Assembly: GCA_017550525.1 (NCBI GenBank)
Contig: JAFZOU010000113.1
Span: forward strand, 1 to 64,000
DNA length: 64,000 bases
Direction of reading: 5' to 3'
DNA from: Bacteroidales bacterium
Lineage (GTDB): Bacteria > Bacteroidota > Bacteroidia > Bacteroidales > UBA932
Position numbers and translations under genes: made by a program. Below, piece after piece: positions 16,464 to 25,541 of the stretch. Each line of letters opens with the position of its first letter. Position 1 is the stretch's first letter. Below the pieces are notes generated by a model. That model was not told where the DNA came from, ran no database searches, and worked only from the letters and a program-made list of their open reading frames with translations.

Positions 16464-17948
16464 ATGAAAAGACTCATCCTGATACTGGCGGCCCTTGCCT
16501 GTTTGTCGGCATCGGCCCAAAACCTTAAAAAGACCTTCACCGGCACCGCGCAGGGATTCAAGAACATCCCTCTGTACCAGGAAGGTAAAGACTTTTACGT
16601 TAATCCCTATCCCGGCGGACAGAGCGGCAACCTTGTCATTGTAAAGCTGGCCGATAAGACCTTCCGCATCTGGGACAATCTTACCAAGACCTGGTTCACG
16701 GAGCCAATGGAGGACGTCTTATACTGCCTCTTTGTGAACCCCAACATGTTCTTTGTGGGCAAGACCAACGACCGCTGCGGAATCTACTTCGCAGACATCC
16801 TGGACGGGTTCAAGGCCGAGGATAAACAACTGATGTACACGGACTGGCGCTTCTACCAGACGAATTACCTGCTGCTGGCCCTTGGCGAAAAGTGGGGAGT
16901 GATGGGCCCCAACGGCCATTTCCTGGTGCCCACCCGCTATGACAAGCCGGAGGATGCCCTTGAAGCCCTCAAGGAGCGCGCAAAGGCCGAAAAGCCCCTT
17001 GGGATGAGCGAAATGGACTTCCTGGTACAGGAATTCCGGCGTCTCAGGAAAGAGGGAGTGTTTGACTGCGTTCATCTGGACTGGCAATGGTACGACCCCG
17101 TGAACGGAACACTCTTCTACACCATTGAGGAACTGCCCTGGGCCGGGCCCTACATTCGTTTTATAGGCAACTTTGACTATATCCCGGATACAGAACCGGA
17201 GGTGGTAGTAGATGGTGATGAAGAATATGAAGACGAGGAAGAGCCGGTCGTAGAAACCTCACGTGAAGTCCTGTACCGTATATGCCTTGGCATTGAAGAC
17301 GATGTACTGTCCTTCATCGTAAACCCCGCTTATTACCAGGGGAAAATGCTGCCGCTGTCATTTGATGTCCTTGGGGCCCTTACCTATGATCCCGTTCCTA
17401 TTGAGGATACGGAAGGAGACCTGTTTTATGGCTTCAAACTTAAGGATTACGGTGTGAGCTATGAAGGTATGAGACTCAACAGGGACGGAAGTTTCCAGAA
17501 TGGCTACTTTATTATTCACGGTTACGAATACGGCCCCGTTAACCCCTTCTATCAATACGTACCCGGAGATTGGCGTTACGAAGATTTCCTGCTCCATTAT
17601 GTGGCCTCCCAAAAGAATATAGGAAAGGATCCAACGGAAGAAGAGGCCCTGGAAGAGTTCCGCAAAAGGCTCTGCACAGACTACTACAACGACAGATTCA
17701 GCATATGGAACACATTCGCAGAGAACGGTACAATCAAGGTTTTTGTGGAACCTGTAATTACGCTGGAGATTCCCACCACCCGGGCAAATGCTGCCAAGTT
17801 TGTGAAAGACTATGAGAAGTATGTTTACGACAGGTACAAGTTTGACACAAAGATTGAGCGTGCTGTCAGGGACGATGGAGAAGTTTACGTTACCTATTTG
17901 AGAATCACTTCCCCCAGCGGGGCTGTTTTAGAGTATTTTGGCGAATGA
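16464..17948 (+). CDS. Secreted hypothetical protein with WG-like repeat
   Basis: 494 residues. Signal peptide (ends SASAQ), one WG-type motif (EKWGVMGPNGHFLVPTRYD near 140-158) and a very acidic segment (DGDEEYEDEEEP near 250-262) that could bind cations. The rest has no family I know. Overlaps the next WG-repeat gene by 4 nt (ATGA). Confidence 0.65.
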   Translation: MKRLILILAALACLSASAQNLKKTFTGTAQGFKNIPLYQEGKDFYVNPYPGGQSGNLVIVKLADKTFRIWDNLTKTWFTEPMEDVLYCLFVNPNMFFVGKTNDRCGIYFADILDGFKAEDKQLMYTDWRFYQTNYLLLALGEKWGVMGPNGHFLVPTRYDKPEDALEALKERAKAEKPLGMSEMDFLVQEFRRLRKEGVFDCVHLDWQWYDPVNGTLFYTIEELPWAGPYIRFIGNFDYIPDTEPEVVVDGDEEYEDEEEPVVETSREVLYRICLGIEDDVLSFIVNPAYYQGKMLPLSFDVLGALTYDPVPIEDTEGDLFYGFKLKDYGVSYEGMRLNRDGSFQNGYFIIHGYEYGPVNPFYQYVPGDWRYEDFLLHYVASQKNIGKDPTEEEALEEFRKRLCTDYYNDRFSIWNTFAENGTIKVFVEPVITLEIPTTRANAAKFVKDYEKYVYDRYKFDTKIERAVRDDGEVYVTYLRITSPSGAVLEYFGE

Positions 17949-19204
17949 AAAAGATAATTACCATATTGATGCTTTGCGCCGTGGGTTCTGCGGCGCATGC
18001 CCAGAGCGCCATCGAGCAGTTGGAGCGTATGTCGGGAGTTTCACTCCCTCGCCATCATGGCAGCAATTGGGTCTACGCGGATGATCACGCCTATGATGCC
18101 GGCGCAGCTGCCGGCGCAGCATATTTGACGAGCAGGGAGGATGCCTGGGCCGAGCGAAAAGCTGCTCAGGAGGCAGCCAGGGCAAAGGCCCGGAACAAAG
18201 TGACGTACCACCGCACCAGCCACTATAAACTCAAGGATGTCAAGCCCATAGACCCCAAGGCCGGAAAATCCCTCCCGGCAAATTTGGGCGCCACCGGAGA
18301 CCTCTCCGTATACGCCAAATACGACAAAAAGGGCAACGCCACCTACGGCATATGGAACTCGGCCAAAAGCAAGTGGCAGTACAAGCCGCAGTACAGCGCC
18401 CTGGAGATTGTGGGCCCGCACGCCGCAGCCGCAACGCTCAAAGGCAAGGTTGGCATCATTGACCCCGCCACCGGAAAGCCCACCACGGACTTCACCTTTG
18501 ACAAGTACAGGGGCTTCCACTACCCGGAGAGCGCGCTCAACACCATAATCGGCCTTGGCAACACTTCCCCGGAAGGCAACGTCACCTGGCGCCTTTTTGA
18601 GGCCGATGCAAATGGGAATTACGTACAGGTGGGACCGGAAATGTCGGGCTTTTCCTGCATAGAGGACGGCACCGGCTACAAGGCCGTCTACCGCGTCAAG
18701 GACAGCCAGAAAGTCGGCATGCTGGACGAGAACGGAAAGGATGTTCTCCCCCCTGTCTTTGACGGGCTCAAGTACCTGGAATTTACGGCCGATGACGCCT
18801 CCTGCTACCAGTCCCGTATGATTGACGCCAGGGGCAACAGCAAGTACGGAATTGTGGACGAGAACGGCCGCATCCTTGTGCCCAGCGTCTACGACAAAGT
18901 GAGCGCCCCCAACAATGGAAAATACGGCATAGAGGTAGTCCAGGGCAGCAAAATCGGCTGGTACGGAACAGACGGTCAGGAGATTTTCCCCGCCGCATTC
19001 GACACCCTGCAGATGGAGCATTTCTGGGACGGGAACAAGCATCGCGCTTATTTCCACGGCTCCTTTATTGACGAAAACGGCACAGCCTGGCACGCGCTCT
19101 ACGACACCCAGGGCAACCGGCTCACCGAGCTTACGAATTCCCGGCCATCGGAGGACTCCATCCGTGACCTTGCACCTCAACTTGAAGAATACAGAATCTA
19201 CTGA
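17945..19204 (+). CDS. Secreted WG-repeat protein
   Basis: 419 residues, signal peptide ending AHAQ, an Ala/Arg-rich stretch (about 50-80), then at least four WG-type repeats of the form K(V/Y)G(I/M)xDxxGxxxxPxxFD (KVGIIDPATGKP, KVGMLDENGKDVLPPVFD, KYGIVDENGRILVPSVYD, KIGWYGTDGQEIFPAAFD). WG repeats form beta-propeller-like surfaces; no enzyme domain is attached. Coupled to the previous gene and 2 bp from the next. Confidence 0.8.
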   Translation: MKKIITILMLCAVGSAAHAQSAIEQLERMSGVSLPRHHGSNWVYADDHAYDAGAAAGAAYLTSREDAWAERKAAQEAARAKARNKVTYHRTSHYKLKDVKPIDPKAGKSLPANLGATGDLSVYAKYDKKGNATYGIWNSAKSKWQYKPQYSALEIVGPHAAAATLKGKVGIIDPATGKPTTDFTFDKYRGFHYPESALNTIIGLGNTSPEGNVTWRLFEADANGNYVQVGPEMSGFSCIEDGTGYKAVYRVKDSQKVGMLDENGKDVLPPVFDGLKYLEFTADDASCYQSRMIDARGNSKYGIVDENGRILVPSVYDKVSAPNNGKYGIEVVQGSKIGWYGTDGQEIFPAAFDTLQMEHFWDGNKHRAYFHGSFIDENGTAWHALYDTQGNRLTELTNSRPSEDSIRDLAPQLEEYRIY

Positions 19205-19206
19205 TC

Positions 19207-19650
19207 ATGAACGCCATACTTTCACTTTTTCTCTTTCTGATGCCCCTTCAGGCAACCACCCCGGAGGAGATGTACAAAGACTATATTACCCCGGAAGTCC
19301 AGGCAGTGCTGGATGAGGCGGATCGCATTGCGGAGGAGTCCCGGGAGGCCGAAGAATCGGCCCGGAATAAAAAGACACTGGCGCTGATATTTTCACTGGC
19401 GGTGGGGCTGATTCCGGTAGTGCATATCGGCCTTAAAATCCTGAAGGGGAAAACCTGGGAGGCCAACCCCAGCGGCACTTTGGCAAGCCTTGGCATTGCC
19501 CTGGTGGGCGGAGCAGCGCTCTTTGCCATCAACTTTGGCATCCTGATGCTCAAGATAAAGATGGGAGACGCGTTCAACACCACCCTGGCGTTCCTGCTGG
19601 TGGTGGCAATTATTGTGGGAGCCGTATATCTTATGAAGAAAAAGGGCTAA
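19207..19650 (+). CDS. Small membrane protein, last gene of the secreted cluster
   Basis: 147 residues: N-terminal hydrophobic segment, a charged helical stretch rich in Glu (LDEADRIAEESREAEESARN, about 35-54), then three hydrophobic helices and a Lys-rich tail. Family unknown. It may anchor or export the preceding proteins (inference only). Converges with and overlaps the cytidylate-kinase-like gene by 4 nt. Confidence 0.65.
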   Translation: MNAILSLFLFLMPLQATTPEEMYKDYITPEVQAVLDEADRIAEESREAEESARNKKTLALIFSLAVGLIPVVHIGLKILKGKTWEANPSGTLASLGIALVGGAALFAINFGILMLKIKMGDAFNTTLAFLLVVAIIVGAVYLMKKKG

Positions 19651-20294
19651 CCCTTGATGTAGGAAAGAATCAGTTCCACGGCCTTATCCTCGGAGATGTT
19701 GTCCATATTGAGGACAAGCTGGTAATTGCGGAGGTCGTAGCGGCTGACACCCGCATAGTTCTTGATGTAGGTGTCACGGTCCTTGTCAATCTTGTCAATG
19801 AGGATGCCCGCCTGCTCCGGGGTGAGGTTCTGCTTGCGGGAGACGCGCTCTATGCGGTGCTCGCGGGAAGCGGTGATGAAGATATCCAGCTTGTTGGGGC
19901 AGTCACGGAGCACAAAGAAACCGGAACGGCCGGCGATGACGCAGGATTCCTCTGCGGCAATGGCCTGAAGGATCTCTGACTCTGCCTTGAAGATATCGGC
20001 CGATGAAACATCAGGACGGAATTCTGCCATATATTTGTCATCGTAGCCTGTGAGGAGGGACATCTTGGGGACGGGCGCCACCATCTGGAGGAAGTCCGAT
20101 ATCCAGGTCTTTTTCTCTCCCTTGAGTTTCTCGATGCCTGAAACGGTGAGATTAAAGCGCTTCATGAGCTCATGGACAAGCTCTTTGTCCGAGTAGCGGA
20201 CATCAAGTGCCTCTGCGAGTTTTCGGCCCACGGTGCGTCCTCCGGAGCCAAGCTCACGGCTGATGGTTATGACAAATTTCTCTGATGTGTTCAT
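19647..20294 (-). CDS. Cytidylate kinase-like family protein
   Basis: 215-residue P-loop kinase. The N-terminus ITISRELGSGGRTVGRKLAE is the signature of the Cytidylate_kin2 group, followed by YSDKELVHEL and, in the middle, CVIAGRSGFFVLRD. These proteins resemble CMP kinase but their substrate is usually unproven. A TACCTTTG box lies at 20315-20322 just before the start. Confidence 0.85.
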   Translation of the reverse strand: MNTSEKFVITISRELGSGGRTVGRKLAEALDVRYSDKELVHELMKRFNLTVSGIEKLKGEKKTWISDFLQMVAPVPKMSLLTGYDDKYMAEFRPDVSSADIFKAESEILQAIAAEESCVIAGRSGFFVLRDCPNKLDIFITASREHRIERVSRKQNLTPEQAGILIDKIDKDRDTYIKNYAGVSRYDLRNYQLVLNMDNISEDKAVELILSYIKG

Positions 20295-20377
20295 AGTAGT
20301 GGTTATTTGCAGTCCAAAGGTAAGTATTTTTGCCGATAATTAAAAATCCCTATCTTTGCAAAAGTTAGTAGAGTATT

Positions 20378-21703
20378 ATGGCAATTCACACAGAACCCGG
20401 CTCTCCGGGCCCCTTTACCGGAAAAAAAATTAACGGCTGGCTGGCTCTGAGCCCGCTGCTGGTCTTTATGGCCGTATATGTGGCAGGGTCCATTCTGGCC
20501 GGGGATTTCTACAAGGTCCCCGTGGCGGCGGCATTCATCATTGCAACCGCCTACGCTATGCTCATCACGCGCGGCGTGAACAAGACCGACGAAAAGATTG
20601 CCATCTTCTCTTCCGGAGCCGGCAACCGCAACGTGCTCCTCATGATCTGGATCTTTGTCCTGGCCGGAGCTTTTGCCTCAACGGCAAAAGACATCGGCGC
20701 CATTGACGCCACCGTGAACGCCACCCTGAGCATCCTTCCCGGGAACCTCCTCTATGCCGGTCTGTTCCTTGCCGCGTGCTTTGTCTCGATGGCCGTAGGA
20801 ACATCCGTGGGCACCATTGTGGCCCTGGTTCCAATTGCTTCCGGCATAGCTGCAGGCATAGGCTCCAGCGTTCCCCTAATAACCGGAATCATAGTGGGCG
20901 GCGCGTTCTTCGGAGACAACCTCTCATTCATATCGGACACCACCGTAGCCGCCACCAAAACCCAGGGCTGCTCGATGCAGGACAAATTCAAGGTGAACCT
21001 TTGGATTGCAGCCCCCGCGGCAATCATCGTGGCCATTCTGTATGTGTTCCTTGGCCGCGGCATTACCGCATCTCCTGAGGTTTTAGGGGCCGATTGGTAC
21101 CTGATGCTCCCCTACCTCCTTGTGATAGTCCTCGCTATCCTTGGAGTGAACGTTGTCACGGTACTTGCAATCGGTATCGGCGTCAACGGAATAATCGGCT
21201 GGATAACAGGCGCTTACAACTTTGTAGGATGGCTCACGGCCATAGGTTCAGGCATTGGCGGAATGGGTGAACTCATCATAGTCTCCCTCCTTGCCGGCGG
21301 CATGCTGGAAATCATCCGATACAACGGCGGACTGGAGTTCATCATCGGCAAACTTACCCGCCGTATCAGGGGTCCCCGCGGAGCCAGCGCATCCATTGCC
21401 GCCCTTGTGTCCCTGGTGAATATCTGCACCGCCAACAACACCATCGCAATCATAACCGTAGGCCCTCTGGCAAAGGATATCTCCGCACGCTTCGGCCTCG
21501 ATCCCAGGAAAACGGCATCCATCCTGGACACCTTCTCCTGCCTTGTCCAGGGCATCCTCCCCTATGGCGCCCAGATGCTTATGGCAAGCGGCCTGGCGGG
21601 GGTATCGGCCCTGTCAATCATCGGCAATCTCTACTATCCCTTTGCCCTTGGCATCATGGCCTGCCTTTCCATCCTTTTCCGCTTCCCCCGGCTCAAGAGC
21701 TGA
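20378..21703 (+). CDS. Na+/H+ antiporter, NhaC family
   Basis: 441-residue inner-membrane protein with about 11 helices. GGAFFGDNLSFISDTTVAA near 180-198 is the hallmark of the NhaC superfamily, and NICTANNTIAI near 349-359 is the second discontinuous-helix motif. It exchanges sodium for protons or an organic anion pair. A promoter-like TTG (20330-20332), 18 nt, TATCTTTG (20351-20358) precedes it. Confidence 0.9.
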   Translation: MAIHTEPGSPGPFTGKKINGWLALSPLLVFMAVYVAGSILAGDFYKVPVAAAFIIATAYAMLITRGVNKTDEKIAIFSSGAGNRNVLLMIWIFVLAGAFASTAKDIGAIDATVNATLSILPGNLLYAGLFLAACFVSMAVGTSVGTIVALVPIASGIAAGIGSSVPLITGIIVGGAFFGDNLSFISDTTVAATKTQGCSMQDKFKVNLWIAAPAAIIVAILYVFLGRGITASPEVLGADWYLMLPYLLVIVLAILGVNVVTVLAIGIGVNGIIGWITGAYNFVGWLTAIGSGIGGMGELIIVSLLAGGMLEIIRYNGGLEFIIGKLTRRIRGPRGASASIAALVSLVNICTANNTIAIITVGPLAKDISARFGLDPRKTASILDTFSCLVQGILPYGAQMLMASGLAGVSALSIIGNLYYPFALGIMACLSILFRFPRLKS

Positions 21704-21744
21704 ATTTGGCACTATTTGTGCAAAATTTTGGCTACTTTTGTAAT

Positions 21745-23280
21745 ATGTATAGAGGATTCAGAAAAGTAGCATTGGCTGCAGCGCTTGTTGTGGCCGCCGG
21801 AACCGCGGCGGCGCAAACAGCCGCGTGGCAGCAGAGCATTACCCAATATATTGAGAGCCAGATCAGCAACGGCCCCCTGAAAGGGGCTGTGGTAGGGGTG
21901 TGCGCCGTGGAGATTGCCGGTCAGGCCGGCAATGACGGGGGAAACAACGGCCATGACGGGAGCAGGACGATGGTGGCATACAATGCCTCAACACGTATGA
22001 TACCGGCATCCAACATGAAACTTGTCACAACGGGGGCAGCCCTGATGGCCTTTGGGCCGGATTACAGATTCACAACGGAAATTGGCTATACTGGAAGCAT
22101 CGACAAAGACGGAACGCTGAACGGAGACGTGTACATAATTGGCGGCGGAGACCCCACAATTGGCGCCGCAGACACCACCGCATATAAGGCCGATGCCCTC
22201 TTCTGGAAATGGAAGACCCTCCTTTCCGGCGCAGGGATCAGGCGCATCAACGGCAACATTCTAGGGGACGGAAGCGCCTGGGAAGGCGGCCTGGAGCACC
22301 CCGGATGGGAGTATGCCGATACCTGGACCTACTACGGAACCGGCTCCAGCGCCCTATGTTTCTACGAGAACACAATTGACCTCCAAGTGAGTGCAGGGGC
22401 GGAACCGGGAGCCCCGGTGAACATGACCCAGGCATATCCTGAGACTCCCTGGCTGAAGCTTGAGAACCAGGCCGTGACAGGCCCTGCCGGAACCGGGAAC
22501 AGCCTCTATCTCCAAACTTCCGACAAAAGCTCCGAGGCCATCCTCACTGGCACTTTCGCAGTGGACCGCAGGCCAAAGAGGGAACAGGCTTCCAACAAAT
22601 ACGGAGCCCTCACCTGCGCCCATGAGTTCTACAAGAATCTCAAGGCAACAGGGTGGGAAGTGACCGGGACTTACGGGACCCCCGATCAGGTCGGGGGTGA
22701 CGGCAAGGCAAAGGTCGGGGGTAACGGCAAAGGGGGTGACGGGGTAGTCACAATCGGCCACACGGAGTCCCCAACCCTGGCTCAGATTTGCCGCAAAACC
22801 AATGTGGACAGCGATAATTTCTATGCCGAGTCCCTGCTTCGCGCAATGGGAGAGGCGGCAACGGGGATAGCCGTCTACGACAGCTGTCTTGTTGCCATCA
22901 ACGAAGTCCTGGAAGACATAGTTCCCGGCGCCGCAAACGGCATTGTCCAGAAAGACGGCAGCGGCCTTTCAAGGGCCAACGCCGTAACCCCGGAATGGAT
23001 GGCCGGGTATCTTGCGGCAATGAGCGGGAACAAGGCCTTTGTGGAATCCCTTCCCCGCCCGGGAGAAGGCACCCTGAACACCATTAGGAACCTCTCGCCC
23101 TGGAAGTTCCGCATCAAGAGCGGTTCCATGGAAGGCACGCTCTGCTATTCCGGTTACGTGCTTGACGAAGCCGGGAATCCCCGCGTCAGTTTTGCCATCT
23201 TTACCAACAATGCGGCGGCCAAGGCCTCACAAGTGAGGCCGGCCCTGGAAAGTCTCATACAATTAATCGGCAAAAATTGA
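21745..23280 (+). CDS. dacB: D-Ala-D-Ala carboxypeptidase/endopeptidase (PBP4, S13)
   Basis: 511 residues from the ATG at 21745, just behind a TACTTTTG box (21733-21740); an upstream start at 21706 would precede that box. Signal peptide ends AAAQ. Catalytic motifs of peptidase S13 are present: SNMK (S89, K92), SDN (in VDSDNFYAESLLR) and KSG (in RIKSGSMEGT). It trims or cleaves peptidoglycan cross-links in the periplasm. Two in-frame REP-like palindromes lengthen it (residues about 56-71 and 312-328) with low-complexity Gly/Asp-rich sequence. Confidence 0.93.
   Translation: MYRGFRKVALAAALVVAAGTAAAQTAAWQQSITQYIESQISNGPLKGAVVGVCAVEIAGQAGNDGGNNGHDGSRTMVAYNASTRMIPASNMKLVTTGAALMAFGPDYRFTTEIGYTGSIDKDGTLNGDVYIIGGGDPTIGAADTTAYKADALFWKWKTLLSGAGIRRINGNILGDGSAWEGGLEHPGWEYADTWTYYGTGSSALCFYENTIDLQVSAGAEPGAPVNMTQAYPETPWLKLENQAVTGPAGTGNSLYLQTSDKSSEAILTGTFAVDRRPKREQASNKYGALTCAHEFYKNLKATGWEVTGTYGTPDQVGGDGKAKVGGNGKGGDGVVTIGHTESPTLAQICRKTNVDSDNFYAESLLRAMGEAATGIAVYDSCLVAINEVLEDIVPGAANGIVQKDGSGLSRANAVTPEWMAGYLAAMSGNKAFVESLPRPGEGTLNTIRNLSPWKFRIKSGSMEGTLCYSGYVLDEAGNPRVSFAIFTNNAAAKASQVRPALESLIQLIGKN
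21911..21939 (-). repeat. REP-like palindrome, copy 2 (inside dacB)
   Basis: Core ATTGCCGGTCAGGCCGGCAAT followed by GACGGG, translated as IAGQAGNDG. A partial echo (GGCCATGACGGG) follows at once. Confidence 0.7.
22677..22703 (-). repeat. REP-like palindrome, copy 3 (inside dacB)
   Basis: Core ACCCCCGATCAGGTCGGGGGT, translated as PDQVGGDG, followed by two degenerate echoes of its right half up to about 22740. Confidence 0.7.
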
Positions 23281-23298
23281 TTATATTTGTAGGATTCT

Positions 23299-24168
23299 AT
23301 GAAAAGGCATATCATCATAGCCCTCTGCGTTCTGGCGGCCCTTACGTCCTGCAAAAGTGCAGGGCGGTTCCAGGAGGCTGCCCAGGAGCTTTTCCGCGGA
23401 GAGGTGGTGGCCCGCGCAGGAGACCATAAACTCCATCGCGGGGAGCTTGAAAAGTTCATCCCCGCCGGCGTCTCCCCTGAAGACAGCGCCAATCTTGCCG
23501 CACGCTACATCAAGGCCTGGGCGGAGGACCTTCTCATGGTAGATATGGCGGAGGCCCAGTTATCGGCCTCTGAAAAAGACGTCTCAAAAGAGCTGGAGCA
23601 GTACAGGCGTTCCCTCCTCAAGTACCGCTACGAGCAGCTCTACATAAACCAGAGACTGGATACCCTTGTCACGGACGCAGAGATTGAGGAGTATTACGCA
23701 AACCACGCTGCCAGCTTCACCCTTGAGCGCCCCGTGATAAAGGCCCGGTACCTCATCATCCCCTCAGACTCCCGCCTTCTCAAGAGGATAAAATCCATGA
23801 TGTCATCGGCCGATGATACGGAGGTGACGGAGGCAGAGCAGCTTGCCTATACCGCGGCCATAAAGTATGCCGATATGTCCGACACCTGGATGGATGCCAT
23901 CACCCTTGGACAGGAGCTCAGCGTAGACTACAAGACCCTCATCTCCTCCATCAAGAACGACTTCTCAGAGATAAAGGACGATTCCGGAAATCTCCATCTG
24001 GCATATATCGTTGACATGATTCCCGCAGGCAAGACCGCCCCGCTGGAGTACTGCCGTGAGCGCATCAGTGACCTTGTCCTCAGCGCCCGCCGCCATGACC
24101 TCCAGCTGGCTCTGGAAGAACGCCTCCTGGAGGATGCCCGCAAGAACAACAAATTTGTAACTTACTGA
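23299..24168 (+). CDS. PPIase-like lipoprotein of the SurA/PrsA type
   Basis: 289 residues; lipoprotein signal ends ALTSC. A helical SurA/PrsA-like chaperone region follows (FRGEVVARAGDHKLHRGELE, KELEQYRRSLLKYRYEQLYI), with a poorly conserved parvulin-like middle part. Located directly before the two-domain SurA homologue and the OstA-like gene, so a role in folding outer-membrane proteins is inferred. Catalytic isomerase residues are not obvious. Confidence 0.75.
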   Translation: MKRHIIIALCVLAALTSCKSAGRFQEAAQELFRGEVVARAGDHKLHRGELEKFIPAGVSPEDSANLAARYIKAWAEDLLMVDMAEAQLSASEKDVSKELEQYRRSLLKYRYEQLYINQRLDTLVTDAEIEEYYANHAASFTLERPVIKARYLIIPSDSRLLKRIKSMMSSADDTEVTEAEQLAYTAAIKYADMSDTWMDAITLGQELSVDYKTLISSIKNDFSEIKDDSGNLHLAYIVDMIPAGKTAPLEYCRERISDLVLSARRHDLQLALEERLLEDARKNNKFVTY

Positions 24169-24170
24169 TT

Positions 24171-25541
24171 ATGAAACATATCTTCATCTTCTCCCTTTGC
24201 CTTCTTACGTGCATCAGCGTAAGCGCCCAAAAATACAAGGGCATTGTGGACAAAACGGTGGCAACAGTTGGCGGAGAAGTTATCCTGCTCTCAGATGTAG
24301 AGGCCGAGGTCCAGCAGATGCGCGCCGGTGGCTCTTCATCGGACAAAGACATGCGCTGTGAGATTCTTCAGAACATGATGGAATCCAAGCTCTTCCTCAT
24401 GCAGTCGCGCCTTGACTCCCTTACCGTGAACACGGACATGGTGGAGGGCAACCTCACCCAGAGGATTGACTGGTTCCGTACCCAGCTTGGCGGAGACGAG
24501 GAAATGGAGAAATACTTTGGAAAGCCCCTCTACAAGCTCCGTCAGGAATGGCGCAAGACCCTTGAGGAGCAGAGCCTCACGGAGCAGGAGAAGTACCAGG
24601 TGGCAGACCGTATCCCGGAGGTCACCCCTTATGATGTCCAGGTATACCTTGACAATACGGCTGCAGAAGACCTTCCCGTGGTGCCCGTGAAATATCAGCT
24701 GAGCCAGATCTGCATCTATCCGGACCGCGAGGCTGCCGCCGTTTCCGTGAAGGAGAAGCTTCTGAATCTCCGTGAAAGGATTATCGGCGGTGAGAAATTC
24801 GCAACCCTTGCCCGCATCTACTCAGAGGACCCCGGCAGCGCACGCCGCGGCGGTGAGCTTGGAATGGCCTCCAAGTCCATTTTCTGGCCGGCCTTCTCAG
24901 ATGCCGCAATGGCCCTGAGGCCCGGAACCGTGTCCCAGATTGTTGAGACCCCGGATGGTTATCACATCATAGAAGTCCTGGAAAAGAAGGGAGACATGTT
25001 CAACGCCCGCCACATACTCCTGAAGCCGCAGTATACATCGGCCGACAGAGAAAGTGCGTTCAAGAAACTGGACAGCATCAAAACGGAGATCATGGCCGAT
25101 AACATCAAGTTTGAGCTTGCCGCACGCTTTTTCTCCGAGGACCCCGCATCACGTACCAACGGCGGCCAGATGGCCGATCCCTCAACCGGCAGCGCATACT
25201 TTGAAATAGACCAGCTCAAGCCGGCCGATTACAACGCCATCAAGGACCTTAAGCCCGGAGAGATTTCAGAGCCCGTGGAATCCCTTGACAACGAGGGCTA
25301 TCTCCAGGGCCGTCAGGGCAACCTTGTGTACAAGATTATCCGCGTGGACAAGATTATCCCCGCCCACCCGGCCAGTTTTGAAAACGACTACACCCAGATT
25401 CTGGAGGGTGTACAGCAGAAAAAGCAGATGGAGGCCGTAGACGCCTTCCTGGAGGAAAAGATCAAGAGCACATACATCATCATAGATCCCCTCTTCAAGG
25501 AGTGCGAATTCTCCCGTGAGAGCTGGAACGCCAGGAAATAG
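24171..25541 (+). CDS. SurA-like periplasmic peptidyl-prolyl isomerase
   Basis: 456 residues: signal peptide (ends VSAQ), N-terminal SurA helical domain (about 25-160), then two parvulin domains (SEDPGSARRGGELGM...GYHIIEV near 220-275, and FSEDPASRTNGGQMADPSTG near 320-340). It escorts outer-membrane proteins through the periplasm. Starts 2 bp after the lipoprotein gene; its stop overlaps the OstA-like start (TAGTG). Confidence 0.88.
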   Translation: MKHIFIFSLCLLTCISVSAQKYKGIVDKTVATVGGEVILLSDVEAEVQQMRAGGSSSDKDMRCEILQNMMESKLFLMQSRLDSLTVNTDMVEGNLTQRIDWFRTQLGGDEEMEKYFGKPLYKLRQEWRKTLEEQSLTEQEKYQVADRIPEVTPYDVQVYLDNTAAEDLPVVPVKYQLSQICIYPDREAAAVSVKEKLLNLRERIIGGEKFATLARIYSEDPGSARRGGELGMASKSIFWPAFSDAAMALRPGTVSQIVETPDGYHIIEVLEKKGDMFNARHILLKPQYTSADRESAFKKLDSIKTEIMADNIKFELAARFFSEDPASRTNGGQMADPSTGSAYFEIDQLKPADYNAIKDLKPGEISEPVESLDNEGYLQGRQGNLVYKIIRVDKIIPAHPASFENDYTQILEGVQQKKQMEAVDAFLEEKIKSTYIIIDPLFKECEFSRESWNARK

